NCBI GenBank assembly: GCA_050249235.1
Contig: JBFWQW010000003.1
Span: 9,800-73,799, forward strand
Reading direction: 5' to 3'
DNA: 64,000 bases
Origin: JAEKLB01 sp050249235
GTDB lineage: Bacteria; Actinomycetota; Acidimicrobiia; Acidimicrobiales; CADCSY01
The translations under genes and the position numbers were made by a program. Positions 16,028 through 25,013 of the stretch are shown here, in pieces. A model generated the notes under the pieces. The model was given only the letters and a program-made list of their open reading frames with translations, was not told the DNA's origin and searched no databases. Position 1 is the stretch's first letter. Every line of letters starts with the position of its first letter.

Positions 16028-17911
16028 CTGGCCGGGATCCTGCTGCTCCTGGTCGTGGTGTCGGTCGGCCCCGTCGTTTCGGCCGGCCCGGCCGGCGCCA
16101 AGGAGTTCTCGCTCCCCGACGCGAGGGTCGAGGTCGAGGTCGCCGCCGACGGCTCGGTGATCGTCGCCGAGCACCTCACCTACGCCTTCGACGGCTCGTT
16201 CGAGGGGGGCTTCCGCGAGATCCCGCTCCGGGTGGGCGAGGCGATCGACCGCATCGAGGTGTCGGAGGGCGGCGTGGCGTACGCGCCGGGTGCGTCGGCC
16301 GAGCTCGGGAGCAGCGGCCCGCCCGGCTCGTTCGGCACCGCCGCGCTCGACGGGCGCACCCGCGTCGTGTGGCACTACCGGGCGGTGGACGAGCTGCGCA
16401 CGTTCACCGTGCGCTACCGGTTGCGGGGCCTGGCCGTCGCCTACGACGACGTGGTGGACGTCGACCTCCAGGTGTGGGGCGACGAGTGGGACGTGGGCCT
16501 GTCCCGCTTGACCGCCGACCTGGCCGGCCCGGGAGAGGTTGTCCGGGCGTGGGGCGGGCCGGCCTGGGTCCGGGGCGACGTCGCCCTCGACGGCGCCCGG
16601 GTCGCGCTGCGGGCGCTGTCCGTGCCCGCCGGCCAGTCCGTCGAGCTGCGGGCGCTCTTCGCCCGCTCGGCCTTCACCTCGGTGGACGGCATGCGGGTGG
16701 TGGACGGCGACGGCCTCGACCGGATCGTCGCCGGGGAGCGGGCCGAGGCGGACGAGTTCCGCCGCGACCAGGACCGCATCGACGACGCCAAGGCCCACCC
16801 GCTGCGCTCCCTCCTCCTCGTCGGGCTGGCCGCGCTGGTGCCGGCCGGCCTCCTGCTGGCGGCGGTGTACTGGCGGGCCGGGCGGGAGCTCGACGTCGGC
16901 TACGACCGGGAGTACGAGCAGGAGCCACCCACCGAGACCCGGCCGGCGCTGGTGCCGGCCCTCCTGAGCCAGGGCGGCCCGGCCGGCTCGTTCGAGTTCA
17001 CGGCGACGCTCTTCGACCTCGTGCGGCGGGGCGTCTACAAGGCGGTGCCGACCACCACCGAGCGGTCGACGTGGGCCGGGCTCCGGCAGGAGACGATCGC
17101 CGACCTCGAGATCACGCCCGGAGAGGTGGTCGAGGACCTCACCCCGTTCGAGCGTTCGGTCACGAAGGTGGTCGACGGCGTGATCGGCACCGAGGGCGAG
17201 CGCCTCTCCCGGTTCCGCGACCGCATCGCCGCCGAGCGGGTGACGATGAGCCGCCACTTCACGAGCTTCAAGGAGCAGGTGGCCGCGGCCACGAAGCGGG
17301 AGCGGTGGTTCCGATCCTCCGGCGTGATCGCCCTCGTGCTGGGGGCGGTGGCGTTCGCCGCCGTCGGAGCGCTGCTCACCGTCCTGGCCGCCGACGGGTG
17401 GCGGCCGGTGAGCCCCCGCTGGAACGACGTCCTGCTGGTCGCCGGGGCGGTGGCGGCCTTCGTGAACGCGTCGATCGTCGTCGGGGGGCTCACGCAGCGC
17501 CGGTTGTGGCGGCGCCGCACCCGGGCCGCCCAGGAGGAAGCCCTGCGGTGGGACGCCTTCCGCCGGTTCCTCACCGACTTCCCCCGGCTCGGGGAGGCAC
17601 CGCCGGCGTCGCTCGCCCTGTGGGAGCGCTTCCTCGTCTACGGCATCGCCTTCGGGATCGCCGACCGGGTGCTCCAGGCCGCCCACCTCCACATGCCCGA
17701 GGAGCTGGCGACGGCGTCGGCCATCTACTGGATCTCGCCGACGCCCGGCTCCGGCCTGGGCTCGGGCGCCAGCGCCATGGCCATCGGCGACCTCGCCTCC
17801 GGCTTCGGGTCGGCCCTGGCCCCGCCCCACTCCGGCGGCGGCGGCTCCGGCGGCGGCTTCTCCGGAGGCGGGGGCGGCGGCGGCGGAGGTGGCGGGGGCG
17901 GCGCCTGGTAG
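16028..17911 (+). CDS. DUF2207 membrane protein
   Basis: This is a DUF2207 protein of about 627 residues. An N-terminal hydrophobic signal (AGILLLLVVVSVGPVVSAG) is followed by an extracellular beta-rich domain with FREIPLRVG and RVVWHYRAVDELRTFTVRY. A transmembrane helix lies around LLLVGLAALVPAGLLLAAV, two more around GVIALVLGAVAFAAVGALL and DVLLVAGAVAAFVNASIVV, and the end is a Gly tail (GSGGGFSGGGGG...AW) typical of the family. No ATG, GTG or TTG exists between the lemA stop and the signal peptide. CTG 16028 is my placeholder; the start may be non-canonical or may restart from the lemA stop. It probably works with LemA. Confidence 0.82.
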   Translation: MAGILLLLVVVSVGPVVSAGPAGAKEFSLPDARVEVEVAADGSVIVAEHLTYAFDGSFEGGFREIPLRVGEAIDRIEVSEGGVAYAPGASAELGSSGPPGSFGTAALDGRTRVVWHYRAVDELRTFTVRYRLRGLAVAYDDVVDVDLQVWGDEWDVGLSRLTADLAGPGEVVRAWGGPAWVRGDVALDGARVALRALSVPAGQSVELRALFARSAFTSVDGMRVVDGDGLDRIVAGERAEADEFRRDQDRIDDAKAHPLRSLLLVGLAALVPAGLLLAAVYWRAGRELDVGYDREYEQEPPTETRPALVPALLSQGGPAGSFEFTATLFDLVRRGVYKAVPTTTERSTWAGLRQETIADLEITPGEVVEDLTPFERSVTKVVDGVIGTEGERLSRFRDRIAAERVTMSRHFTSFKEQVAAATKRERWFRSSGVIALVLGAVAFAAVGALLTVLAADGWRPVSPRWNDVLLVAGAVAAFVNASIVVGGLTQRRLWRRRTRAAQEEALRWDAFRRFLTDFPRLGEAPPASLALWERFLVYGIAFGIADRVLQAAHLHMPEELATASAIYWISPTPGSGLGSGASAMAIGDLASGFGSALAPPHSGGGGSGGGFSGGGGGGGGGGGGGAW

Positions 17912-17921
17912 CTCGTCCTCT

Positions 17922-17956
17922 GTCGACCGAGCCGGGACGACCCCGGCTCGGTCGAC
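17922..17956 (+). terminator. Perfect 15-bp hairpin
   Basis: GTCGACCGAGCCGGG (17922-17936) and its exact complement (17942-17956) enclose a 5-nt loop, 10 bases after the DUF2207 stop. No T-run follows, so it could terminate, protect the 3' end, or be read in both directions. Confidence 0.6.
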
Positions 17957-18000
17957 GACGTTCGAGAGGGTCGACCGACGTCGGGCGGGTGGGGGCGCGC

Positions 18001-18006
18001 TACGTT
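18001..18006 (+). promoter_or_regulatory. -10 element TACGTT, leaderless arrangement
   Basis: TACGTT ends 7 nt before GTG 18014 of the flavin reductase gene. Confidence 0.45.
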
Positions 18007-18013
18007 CCGAGCG

Positions 18014-18493
18014 GTGGGCGACGCCGTCGACAGCACGCGGTTCCGCCAGGTGCTCGGCCACTTCGCCACGGGGGTCACGGTCGTGAGCGCCCTCGCCGAC
18101 GGGCCGGTGGGCCTCGCCGTCGGAGCCTTCTTCTCGGTCTCCCTCGAGCCGCCCCTGGTCGGCTTCTGCGTGACGAAGGACTCCGGCACGTGGCCGCTGA
18201 TCCGGGCCGCCGACTCGTTCTGCGTGAACGTGCTCGGCGAGCACCAGGAGGACGTGAGCCGCCAGTTCTCGGCCCCCGGGATCGACCGCTTCGACGGCCT
18301 GGCCTGGGAGCCGACGCCGTCGGGGTCGCCCCGGCTGCTCGACGCCCTGGCTTGGATCGACTGCCGGATCGACGCCGTCCACAGCGCCGGCGATCACGAC
18401 ATCTGCGTCGGGTCCGTCCTCGGCCTCGCCGTGTCCGGCGACGACGGCCCCCTCATCTTCTACCGGGGTGGCTACGGCCGATTCGCTCCGTAG
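18014..18493 (+). CDS. Flavin reductase-like FMN-binding protein
   Basis: This is a 159-residue protein of the flavin reductase / FMN-binding split-barrel family, which uses NAD(P)H to reduce free flavin for a partner monooxygenase. Diagnostic features are the FRQVLGHFATGVTVVS start, GLAVGAFFSVSLEPPLVGFC, the SFCVNVLGEHQE segment and an H-D pair (AGDHDICVGSV) before the last strands. No partner monooxygenase is adjacent, so the physiological acceptor is unknown. The start is GTG 18014. The FtsH-like gene begins 37 bases downstream on the same strand. Confidence 0.88.
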   Translation: MGDAVDSTRFRQVLGHFATGVTVVSALADGPVGLAVGAFFSVSLEPPLVGFCVTKDSGTWPLIRAADSFCVNVLGEHQEDVSRQFSAPGIDRFDGLAWEPTPSGSPRLLDALAWIDCRIDAVHSAGDHDICVGSVLGLAVSGDDGPLIFYRGGYGRFAP

Positions 18494-18530
18494 GGGCAGG
18501 TGGCGTCCCCGCAGGCGACGAACCCTGGGG

Positions 18531-20372
18531 GTGTCCGCCGGCATCGAGGAGACCAGAGTCGTCGTGGTGAACCCCCCGAGCGTTTCCGAGGGCGCCCTCC
18601 TGGGCTCCACCATCGCCGACGTCGCCCAGGCCCGCGAGGCGGCCCGGGCCCGGCGCCTCTACCGCCTGGTCGGCCTGCTGTCGCTCGTCTGCGGCTGGCT
18701 CTGGTTCCGGATCATCGTCGGCAACCCCGTCGGCTTCGGCTGGCCCCAGCTCGGCTCGGACGTCGCCCTCTGGCTCCCGAGCGTCCTGCTCGTCGGGGCG
18801 CTCGTGCTCGTCATCGTCGTGCCCCTGGTCGCGGCCGGCCGGTCGCCCCACGTCCTCTACCGGTCGAGCGAGATCGAGATCGGGCTCGACGACGTCGCCG
18901 GGGCCGGCATCGTCAAGGAGGAGGTGTCCCGCACCCTCGAGCTCTTCCTCGCCTACAAGACCTTCAAGGAGCGCATGGGCGGCACCACCCGGCGGGCCAT
19001 CCTCTTCGAGGGCCCGCCCGGCACGGGCAAGACCTACATGGCCAAGGCCATGGCCCGCGAGGCGGGGGTGCCGTTCTTCTTCGTCTCCTCGTCGGCCTTC
19101 CAGTCGATGTACTACGGCCAGACCAACCGCAAGATCCGCTCGTACTTCAAGGCCCTCCGTCACGCCGCCCGCAAGGAGGGCGGGGCGATCGGCTTCATCG
19201 AGGAGATCGACGCCATCGGCGGCTCCCGGGCCGGCATGGGCGCCTCGACGGCCCGGGAGGGGATCACCGGCGTCGTGAACGAGCTGCTCATCCAGCTGCA
19301 GAGCTTCGACACGCCCACGCTCGGGGGCCGGGCGTGGGGCGTGCTGGTCGACGCCGTGAACCGCTTCCAGCCGGCCGAGCGGGCCTTGCGCAAGCCCCGC
19401 CCGGTCCCGGCCAACGTGCTCGTCGTGGGCGCCACGAACCGGGCCAGCGACCTCGACCCGGCCCTCCTCCGCCCCGGGCGCTTCGACCGCTCGATCCACT
19501 TCGGCCTGCCCGGCCGCAGCGACCGCCGGGACATCATCGACTACTACCTGGCCCGCAAGCGCCACAGCGCGGACCTCGACGACCCGGCCCGGCGGGACAC
19601 CCTGGCGGCCATGACCGCCGGCTACTCGCCGGTGATGATCGAGCACCTCTTCGACGAGGCCCTCGTGTGGGCCCTGCGCCGGGGCGGTGCCGCGCTCGAC
19701 TGGCACGACATCCAGCAGGCGAAGATGACCGAGGAGATCGGCCTCAAGCAGCCGGTCGAGTACGCCTCGGAGGAGCGGCGGCGGATCGCCTGCCACGAGG
19801 CCGGCCACGCCACCGTGGCCCACGTGGTCGGGCACGACCGCAAGCTCGAGGTCCTGTCCATCATCAAGCGGCGTGACGCCCTCGGGCTCCTCTCCCACTC
19901 GGACCGCGAGGAGCGGTTCACCAAGACCCGGTCGGAGATCGTGGCCATGGTCGAGATCACCATGGCGGGCATGGCGGCCGAGGAGCTGTACTTCGGCGAG
20001 GCCGGCACCGGCCCGAGCGGCGACCTCCTGGCCGCCACCACCGCGGTGGCCGCCATGGTCGGCGCCTACGGCATGGGCGGCTCGCTCGTGTCGTTCGAGG
20101 CGGCCTCGATGGCGGGGGCCAACAACCTGGTCGCCAAGGTGCTCTCGGACGAGGCCAGCCGCAAGCAGGTCGAGCAGCTGCTCGACGGGGCCAAGGCCCG
20201 GGCCGCGGCGATCCTCCACGAGCGGCGCCACGTGCTCGACGCGCTGCGTGACGCCCTCCTGGCCAACGACGAGCTCGTCGGCCAGGAGATCCTCGACGTC
20301 ATCGCCGAGGCCGAGGGCCACCTCATCGACCTCCGCGACGCCCACGTCGTCACCCACGACCAGGTGGGCTGA
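18531..20372 (+). CDS. Divergent FtsH-like AAA+ protease
   Basis: This is a protein of about 613 residues with the FtsH plan. Two N-terminal membrane helices (LVGLLSLVCGWLWFRIIVG; SVLLVGALVLVIVVPLV) precede an AAA+ module with Walker A GPPGTGKT (about 160) and arginine-finger region RPGRFDRSI. An M41 zinc protease domain follows with HEAGH (about 421) and a later Asp in GPSGDL. Walker B reads GFIEEIDAIG instead of the usual FIDEID, so the Mg-coordinating Asp is Glu. An insertion with PAERALRKPRPVPANV precedes sensor 1. It is a paralog, not the housekeeping FtsH. The start is GTG 18531; GTG 18564 is an alternative. Confidence 0.83.
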   Translation: MSAGIEETRVVVVNPPSVSEGALLGSTIADVAQAREAARARRLYRLVGLLSLVCGWLWFRIIVGNPVGFGWPQLGSDVALWLPSVLLVGALVLVIVVPLVAAGRSPHVLYRSSEIEIGLDDVAGAGIVKEEVSRTLELFLAYKTFKERMGGTTRRAILFEGPPGTGKTYMAKAMAREAGVPFFFVSSSAFQSMYYGQTNRKIRSYFKALRHAARKEGGAIGFIEEIDAIGGSRAGMGASTAREGITGVVNELLIQLQSFDTPTLGGRAWGVLVDAVNRFQPAERALRKPRPVPANVLVVGATNRASDLDPALLRPGRFDRSIHFGLPGRSDRRDIIDYYLARKRHSADLDDPARRDTLAAMTAGYSPVMIEHLFDEALVWALRRGGAALDWHDIQQAKMTEEIGLKQPVEYASEERRRIACHEAGHATVAHVVGHDRKLEVLSIIKRRDALGLLSHSDREERFTKTRSEIVAMVEITMAGMAAEELYFGEAGTGPSGDLLAATTAVAAMVGAYGMGGSLVSFEAASMAGANNLVAKVLSDEASRKQVEQLLDGAKARAAAILHERRHVLDALRDALLANDELVGQEILDVIAEAEGHLIDLRDAHVVTHDQVG

Positions 20373-20385
20373 AGGCCCGACGGGC

Positions 20386-22551
20386 TCAGGGGCGGGCGCC
20401 TGCCGGCGCACCCCCGCCGGCCCCGAGCCGGTCGAGCACGAAGGCGAGCACGAAGGCCTCGTCCCGCCAGGCGTCGTAGCGCCCGGAGGGACCCATGTGC
20501 CCGGCGCCCATCTCGGTCTTGAGGTAGATCGGCCCGGCGTCGGGAGCGGTGGCCCGCATCCGGGCCACCCACTTGGCCGGCTCCCAGTAGGACACCCGGG
20601 GGTCGTTGAGGCCGGCGGTCACGAGCATGGGCGGGAAGGCGGCCGCGGTCACGTTCTCGTAGGGGGCGTACGACCGCATGTAGCGGTAGACCTCGGCCGA
20701 GTCGACCGGGTTGCCCCACTCCTCCCACTCCATCACCGTGAGGGGGAGGCTCGGGTCGAGGATGGTGTTCAGGGCGTCGACGAAGGGGACCTCGGCCACG
20801 ACCGCGCCGAACAGGTCGGGTCGCAGGTTCACGACCGCGCCCATGAGCAGGCCTCCGGCCGAGCCGCCCCGGATGGCGAGCTGCGCCGGCTCGGTCCAGC
20901 CGGTGGCGACGAGGTGCTCGGCGCAGGCCACGAAGTCCGTGAACGTGTTGCGCTTGGCGAGCAGCTTGCCGTCGAGGTACCAGCGGCGACCGAGCTCGCC
21001 CCCGCCCCGCACGTGGGCGATGGCGTAGACGAAGCCGCGGTCGAGCAGCGAGAGCCGCACCGACGAGAACGTCGGGTCCATCGACGCCTCGTAGGAGCCG
21101 TAGCCGTACAGGAAGGCCGGACCGGGCCGGTCGCGGCGCCGGTCCCGCCGGTACACGATCGACATCGGCACCCTCGTGCCGTCGCCGGCCACCGCCCAGA
21201 GCCGCTCGGTCGCGTAGAGGGAGGGGTCGTAGCCGCCCAGCACCGGCTGCTGCTTCAGGAGCACCCGATCGTGGGTGTTCAGGTCGTAGTCGAAGACCGA
21301 CGAGGGCGTCACCATCGACGTGTACGAGTACCGGAGCTGGTCGGTGTGGAACTCCGCCGACCCACCGCCCGAGGTCGACACCGCCTCGGGCTGCTCGATC
21401 ACGTGCTCGTCGCCGTCCGGGAGGCCGCCGGCGAGGTGGAGGACCCGGATGCGGCGGGTGCCGTCGGCCCGCTCGAACAGCACCAGGTGGTCGACGAACA
21501 CGTCGATCCCCGACAGCTTCACACCGGGCCGGTGCGGCACGACCTCGGTCCACGAGTCCCGGCCAGGCTCCTCGACCGGTGCGCTCACGAGCTTGAAGTC
21601 CTCGGCCCCGTCGGCGTTGGTGACGATGAAGAACCGGCCGCTGTGGTGCTCGACGCCGTACTCGAGGTCCTGCTCCCGGGCCTGCACGACCCGGAGCGGC
21701 CCGGTGGGGTCGGCGGCGTCGAGGAAGCGCACCTCGTCGGTGACCTTCGAGCCGAGGTGGACGAGCACGAAGCGCTCGTCCTTGGTCGTGCCGACGCCGA
21801 GGTGGAAGCGCTCGTCGTCCTCCTGGTGGACCAGCACGTCCGTGGCCGGATCGGTGCCGAGGACGTGGCGCCAGAGCTGGTGGGGGCGCATGGCCTCGTC
21901 GGGCCTGACGTAGAAGAACGTGCGGCCGTCGGCGGCCCAGGCGCTGCCGTAGTAGGTGCCGGCCACGACGTCGTCGAGGTCGGTTCCGCTGGCGAGGTCG
22001 CGGAACCGCAGCTCGTACACCTCGGCCCCGGCCCGGTCGCTCGACCAGGCGAGGAGGGAGCCGTCCGGGCTGACGTCGAGGGTGCCGAGCGAGAAGAAGT
22101 CGGCCTCGCCGGCCTCGGCGCCGACGTCGAGGACGATCTCCTCGGGGGTCCCCTCGGCGGGGCGGTGGGCCCGGCCGTCGGGGCCGTCGTCGGCTTCGCT
22201 CGCCCGCTTCCGGCAGTGGGTCGGGTACTGGCGGCCCTCCTCGGTGCGGCTGTAGTACCACCAGCCCCGCCGCCGCGTCGGCACGCTCAGGTCGGTCTCC
22301 TGGATCCGGCCCCTGATCTCCTGGAAGAGCTCCTCCCGGAGCGGAGCCAGCCGGGCGAGGGAGGCCTCGGTGTGGGCGTTCTCGGCCTCGAGGTAGGCGA
22401 CGGTGTCCGGGTCGTCGCGATCGCGGAGCCAGGCGTACTCGTCGACGGTGGTGTCGCCGTGGCGGGACCGGGTGGTCGGCACCCGCTTGGCGACGGGCGG
22501 GGAGCCCGCCCCGCCGTCGGCGCCGGTGGCGGTGGGAGGGGCGCTCGTCAT
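20386..22551 (-). CDS. ptrB: Oligopeptidase B-type serine peptidase
   Basis: This is a 721-residue S9A-family serine peptidase with an N-terminal beta-propeller (about 70-420) that filters peptides by size and a C-terminal alpha/beta hydrolase domain. The catalytic triad is visible: Ser in RGGSAGGLLMG (about 563), Asp in LNDPRVSYWEP (about 648) and His in GAGHMGPSGR (about 683). HVRGGGELGRRWYLDGK is the oligopeptidase B signature, so cleavage after basic residues is expected. The enzyme is cytoplasmic, with no signal peptide. ATG 22551 follows a TACTGT -10 element by 7 nt. That element overlaps the promoter of the divergent carbonic-anhydrase-like gene. Confidence 0.93.
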   Translation of the reverse strand: MTSAPPTATGADGGAGSPPVAKRVPTTRSRHGDTTVDEYAWLRDRDDPDTVAYLEAENAHTEASLARLAPLREELFQEIRGRIQETDLSVPTRRRGWWYYSRTEEGRQYPTHCRKRASEADDGPDGRAHRPAEGTPEEIVLDVGAEAGEADFFSLGTLDVSPDGSLLAWSSDRAGAEVYELRFRDLASGTDLDDVVAGTYYGSAWAADGRTFFYVRPDEAMRPHQLWRHVLGTDPATDVLVHQEDDERFHLGVGTTKDERFVLVHLGSKVTDEVRFLDAADPTGPLRVVQAREQDLEYGVEHHSGRFFIVTNADGAEDFKLVSAPVEEPGRDSWTEVVPHRPGVKLSGIDVFVDHLVLFERADGTRRIRVLHLAGGLPDGDEHVIEQPEAVSTSGGGSAEFHTDQLRYSYTSMVTPSSVFDYDLNTHDRVLLKQQPVLGGYDPSLYATERLWAVAGDGTRVPMSIVYRRDRRRDRPGPAFLYGYGSYEASMDPTFSSVRLSLLDRGFVYAIAHVRGGGELGRRWYLDGKLLAKRNTFTDFVACAEHLVATGWTEPAQLAIRGGSAGGLLMGAVVNLRPDLFGAVVAEVPFVDALNTILDPSLPLTVMEWEEWGNPVDSAEVYRYMRSYAPYENVTAAAFPPMLVTAGLNDPRVSYWEPAKWVARMRATAPDAGPIYLKTEMGAGHMGPSGRYDAWRDEAFVLAFVLDRLGAGGGAPAGARP

Positions 22552-22558
22552 CGGGGCC

Positions 22559-22564
22559 ACAGTA
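22559..22564 (-). promoter_or_regulatory. -10 element TACTGT, leaderless arrangement
   Basis: On the minus strand TACTGT ends 7 nt before ATG 22551. Its first two bases (22563-22564) are also the first two of the plus-strand TACGGT element. Confidence 0.55.
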
Positions 22565-22568
22565 CGGT
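22563..22568 (+). promoter_or_regulatory. -10 element TACGGT, leaderless arrangement
   Basis: TACGGT ends 7 nt before GTG 22576. It shares TA with the opposing TACTGT, so the two promoters are back to back and probably exclude each other. Confidence 0.55.
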
Positions 22569-22575
22569 CGGCGCC

Positions 22576-23094
22576 GTGCCGATCTACGCGCTGGGCGATC
22601 TCGAGCCGGACATCCATCCCGACGCGTTCGTGCACCCCGACGCGGTCCTGATCGGTGACGTGACCATCGGCGCCGAGTCGACCGTGTGGCCCGGCGCGGT
22701 CCTCCGGGGCGACAACGGCCGGATCGTGATCGGGGCCCGCACGTCCATCCAGGACGGCTCGGTCATCCACTGCATCCCGACCCGGCCGACGGAGGTCGGC
22801 GACGGCTGCGTCGTCGGCCACCTCGTGCATCTCGAGGGCAGCACGGTCGAGGCCGACTGCCTGGTCGGGAACGGCTCCATCCTCCTGCACGGCGTGGTGG
22901 TGCGCACCGGCGCGCTGGTCGGCTCGGCGGCGATGCTGCCCGACGGCATGGAGGTGCCGTCCGGCACGATGGCCCTCGGCGTGCCGGCCCGCATCCGGGA
23001 GAAGGCGCCCGACCTCGAGATGATCCGGGCCACGGCCGCGATCTACGTCAGCCGGGGCCGCCTCTACCGCGAGCAGCTCCGCCGGCTCGACTGA
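22576..23094 (+). CDS. Gamma-carbonic anhydrase-like hexapeptide protein
   Basis: This is a 172-residue left-handed beta-helix protein of the gamma-class carbonic anhydrase / YrdA-PaaY group. Hexapeptide repeats run from VLIGDVTIGAESTVWPGAVLRGD to ALVGSAAMLPDGM. Possible zinc ligands are His in SVIHCIP, GHLVHLEG and LLHGVVV. The usual VLHGC-type segment reads LHGVVV, and the catalytic set is not fully canonical. It should act as a trimer. Whether it hydrates CO2 is uncertain. It is transcribed divergently from oligopeptidase B through overlapping promoters. Confidence 0.88.
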   Translation: MPIYALGDLEPDIHPDAFVHPDAVLIGDVTIGAESTVWPGAVLRGDNGRIVIGARTSIQDGSVIHCIPTRPTEVGDGCVVGHLVHLEGSTVEADCLVGNGSILLHGVVVRTGALVGSAAMLPDGMEVPSGTMALGVPARIREKAPDLEMIRATAAIYVSRGRLYREQLRRLD

Positions 23095-23243
23095 GGGACC
23101 GGGCGAAGCCTGGCGGTGGCCGCGACGCGCGGGACCGGCCGGGCGTTCGAGCCGACTGATCGCGGGATCGCCGGGTCCCGGGTCGTGAATCGCGAACTGC
23201 GAATCGCAGGGGGGCGAGCGGCCGGCCCTGCTACAAGGGACGG

Positions 23244-25013
23244 GTGAGCCGATCACGCGGGGGTGGGCGGGCGCTCCTGCTGGAGCTGGTGCGGGCCCAG
23301 TGGCGCGGCATCGCGCTCGGCGTCGTGCTCGGTGGCCTGTGGACGCTCGGCAAGGTCACGGTCCCCCGGCTGGTGAGCGGCGGCATCGACGCCGCCGTTG
23401 CCAGGGAGTCGGTGTGGTCGTGGACCGTCGCCATCCTCGTGGTCGGGCTCGCGTCGTCGCTCGTCTCCGGCGGCCGCAAGTGGTTCGCGCTCGGCGTGGC
23501 CCGCCGGGTCGAGGCCGAGCTGCGGGAGCGGGTCTTCGCCAAGATCCAGCGGCTGCCGTTCGCCTATCACGACCGCATGCCGACCGGCGAGCTCATGAGC
23601 CGGGCCAACACCGACGCACAGCAGGTCCAGCTCCTCTTCGCCTTCGTCCCGATGACGCTCTCGAACTTCCTCACGGTCCTGTCCAGCGCGGTCGTGCTCG
23701 TCGTGATCGACCCCTTCCTCACGCTCGTCTCGGTCGTCGGGCTGCCGCTCGTCAACGTCATGGGCAAGCGGTTCGCGGAGCGGCTGCACCCGGCCGTCAC
23801 GGCCATCCAGGAGGAGTCGGCCCAGGTCGCCGCGGTCGTCGAGGAGTCGGTGGCGGGGGTGCGGGTCGTGAAGGGCCTGGGGGCCGAGCGGGTGCAGGAG
23901 GCCCGGCTGCGGGTCGAGGCCGACGACGTCTTCGACGCCTCCATGGAGGCGGCCATGGTGCGGGCCCGCTTCATGCCCGCCATGGAGCTGCTGCCCAACC
24001 TCGGGCTGGTGGCCGTCCTGGGGGTGGGCGGGCACCGCGTGATCGGCGGCCAGCTGAGTGTCGGCGACCTCGTGGCCTTCAACGTCTACCTCCAGCTGAT
24101 GCTCTGGCCGCTCCGGTCGCTGGGCTCGATCGTCGCCCAGTTCCAGCGGTCGGTCACGTCGGCCGACCGGATCCGCGACGTCCTCGACGCCCCGGAGGAC
24201 GTCGCCGACCCCGACCGGCCCGTACCGCTGCCGGCCACCGGCGGGGCGGTTCGCTTCGAGGGCGTCACGTTCGCCTACGCGGGCGGCGGGCCGGTGCTCG
24301 ACGGCCTCGACCTCACGATCGAGGCCGGCACCTCGGTGGCGATCGTCGGCTCGACCGGCAGCGGCAAGACGACGATGGCCGCGCTGCTGTGTCGCTTCTA
24401 CGACGTGACCGGCGGTCGGGTGCTCCTGGACGGCGTCGACGTCCGCGACCTGGCCCTGGCGGACCTCCGCCGGGCGGTGGCCACGGTGTTCCAGGAGACG
24501 TTCCTCTTCTCGGACACCGTCGCCGCCAACATGGCCTTCGCCGACGCCGGGGCGCCCCACGACGTGGTGGCCCGGGCGGCTCGCCTGGCCGGCGCCGACG
24601 AGTTCGTGGCCGGCCTGCCCGAGGGGTACGGGACCGAGCTCGGCGAGCGGGGCTTCTCGCTGTCCGGTGGCCAGCGCCAGCGCGTCGCCATCGCCCGGGC
24701 CGTGGTCGCCGACCCGCGGGTCCTCGTGCTCGACGACGCCACGTCGGCGGTCGACCCCACGAAGGAGCACGAGATCCGTGACGCCCTCGTGGGCGTGATG
24801 CAGGGCCGGACCACCCTCGTCATCGCCCACCGGCCGGCCACCATCGCGCTGGCCGACCGGGTGGTGCTCCTCGACGGGGGCCGGATCGCAGCCGACGGCG
24901 ACCACCGGTCGCTCCTGCGCAGCTCGGCCCGGTACCGCCAGGTCCTGGCGGCGGCCGCGGTCGCCGAGGCCCGGGCCGGCGAGCCCGAGCCGGAGCCCGA
25001 GGTGGTGGGCTGA
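23244..25013 (+). CDS. ABC exporter half-transporter, degenerate-site subunit
   Basis: This is a 589-residue ABC exporter half: six membrane helices (about 20-310) then a nucleotide-binding domain. Walker A is GSTGSGKTT (about 369), the signature is LSGGQRQR (canonical), and the H-loop is VIAHRPATI. Walker B is VLVLDDATSAVD, with Asp in place of the catalytic Glu, so this subunit contributes a degenerate ATP site. The next gene overlaps by one base (TGATG) and supplies the other half. The pair therefore resembles heterodimeric exporters such as BmrCD or TM287/288. The substrate is unknown. A short direct repeat (GAATCGC at 23187 and 23201) lies upstream and could be an operator. Confidence 0.92.
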   Translation: MSRSRGGGRALLLELVRAQWRGIALGVVLGGLWTLGKVTVPRLVSGGIDAAVARESVWSWTVAILVVGLASSLVSGGRKWFALGVARRVEAELRERVFAKIQRLPFAYHDRMPTGELMSRANTDAQQVQLLFAFVPMTLSNFLTVLSSAVVLVVIDPFLTLVSVVGLPLVNVMGKRFAERLHPAVTAIQEESAQVAAVVEESVAGVRVVKGLGAERVQEARLRVEADDVFDASMEAAMVRARFMPAMELLPNLGLVAVLGVGGHRVIGGQLSVGDLVAFNVYLQLMLWPLRSLGSIVAQFQRSVTSADRIRDVLDAPEDVADPDRPVPLPATGGAVRFEGVTFAYAGGGPVLDGLDLTIEAGTSVAIVGSTGSGKTTMAALLCRFYDVTGGRVLLDGVDVRDLALADLRRAVATVFQETFLFSDTVAANMAFADAGAPHDVVARAARLAGADEFVAGLPEGYGTELGERGFSLSGGQRQRVAIARAVVADPRVLVLDDATSAVDPTKEHEIRDALVGVMQGRTTLVIAHRPATIALADRVVLLDGGRIAADGDHRSLLRSSARYRQVLAAAAVAEARAGEPEPEPEVVG

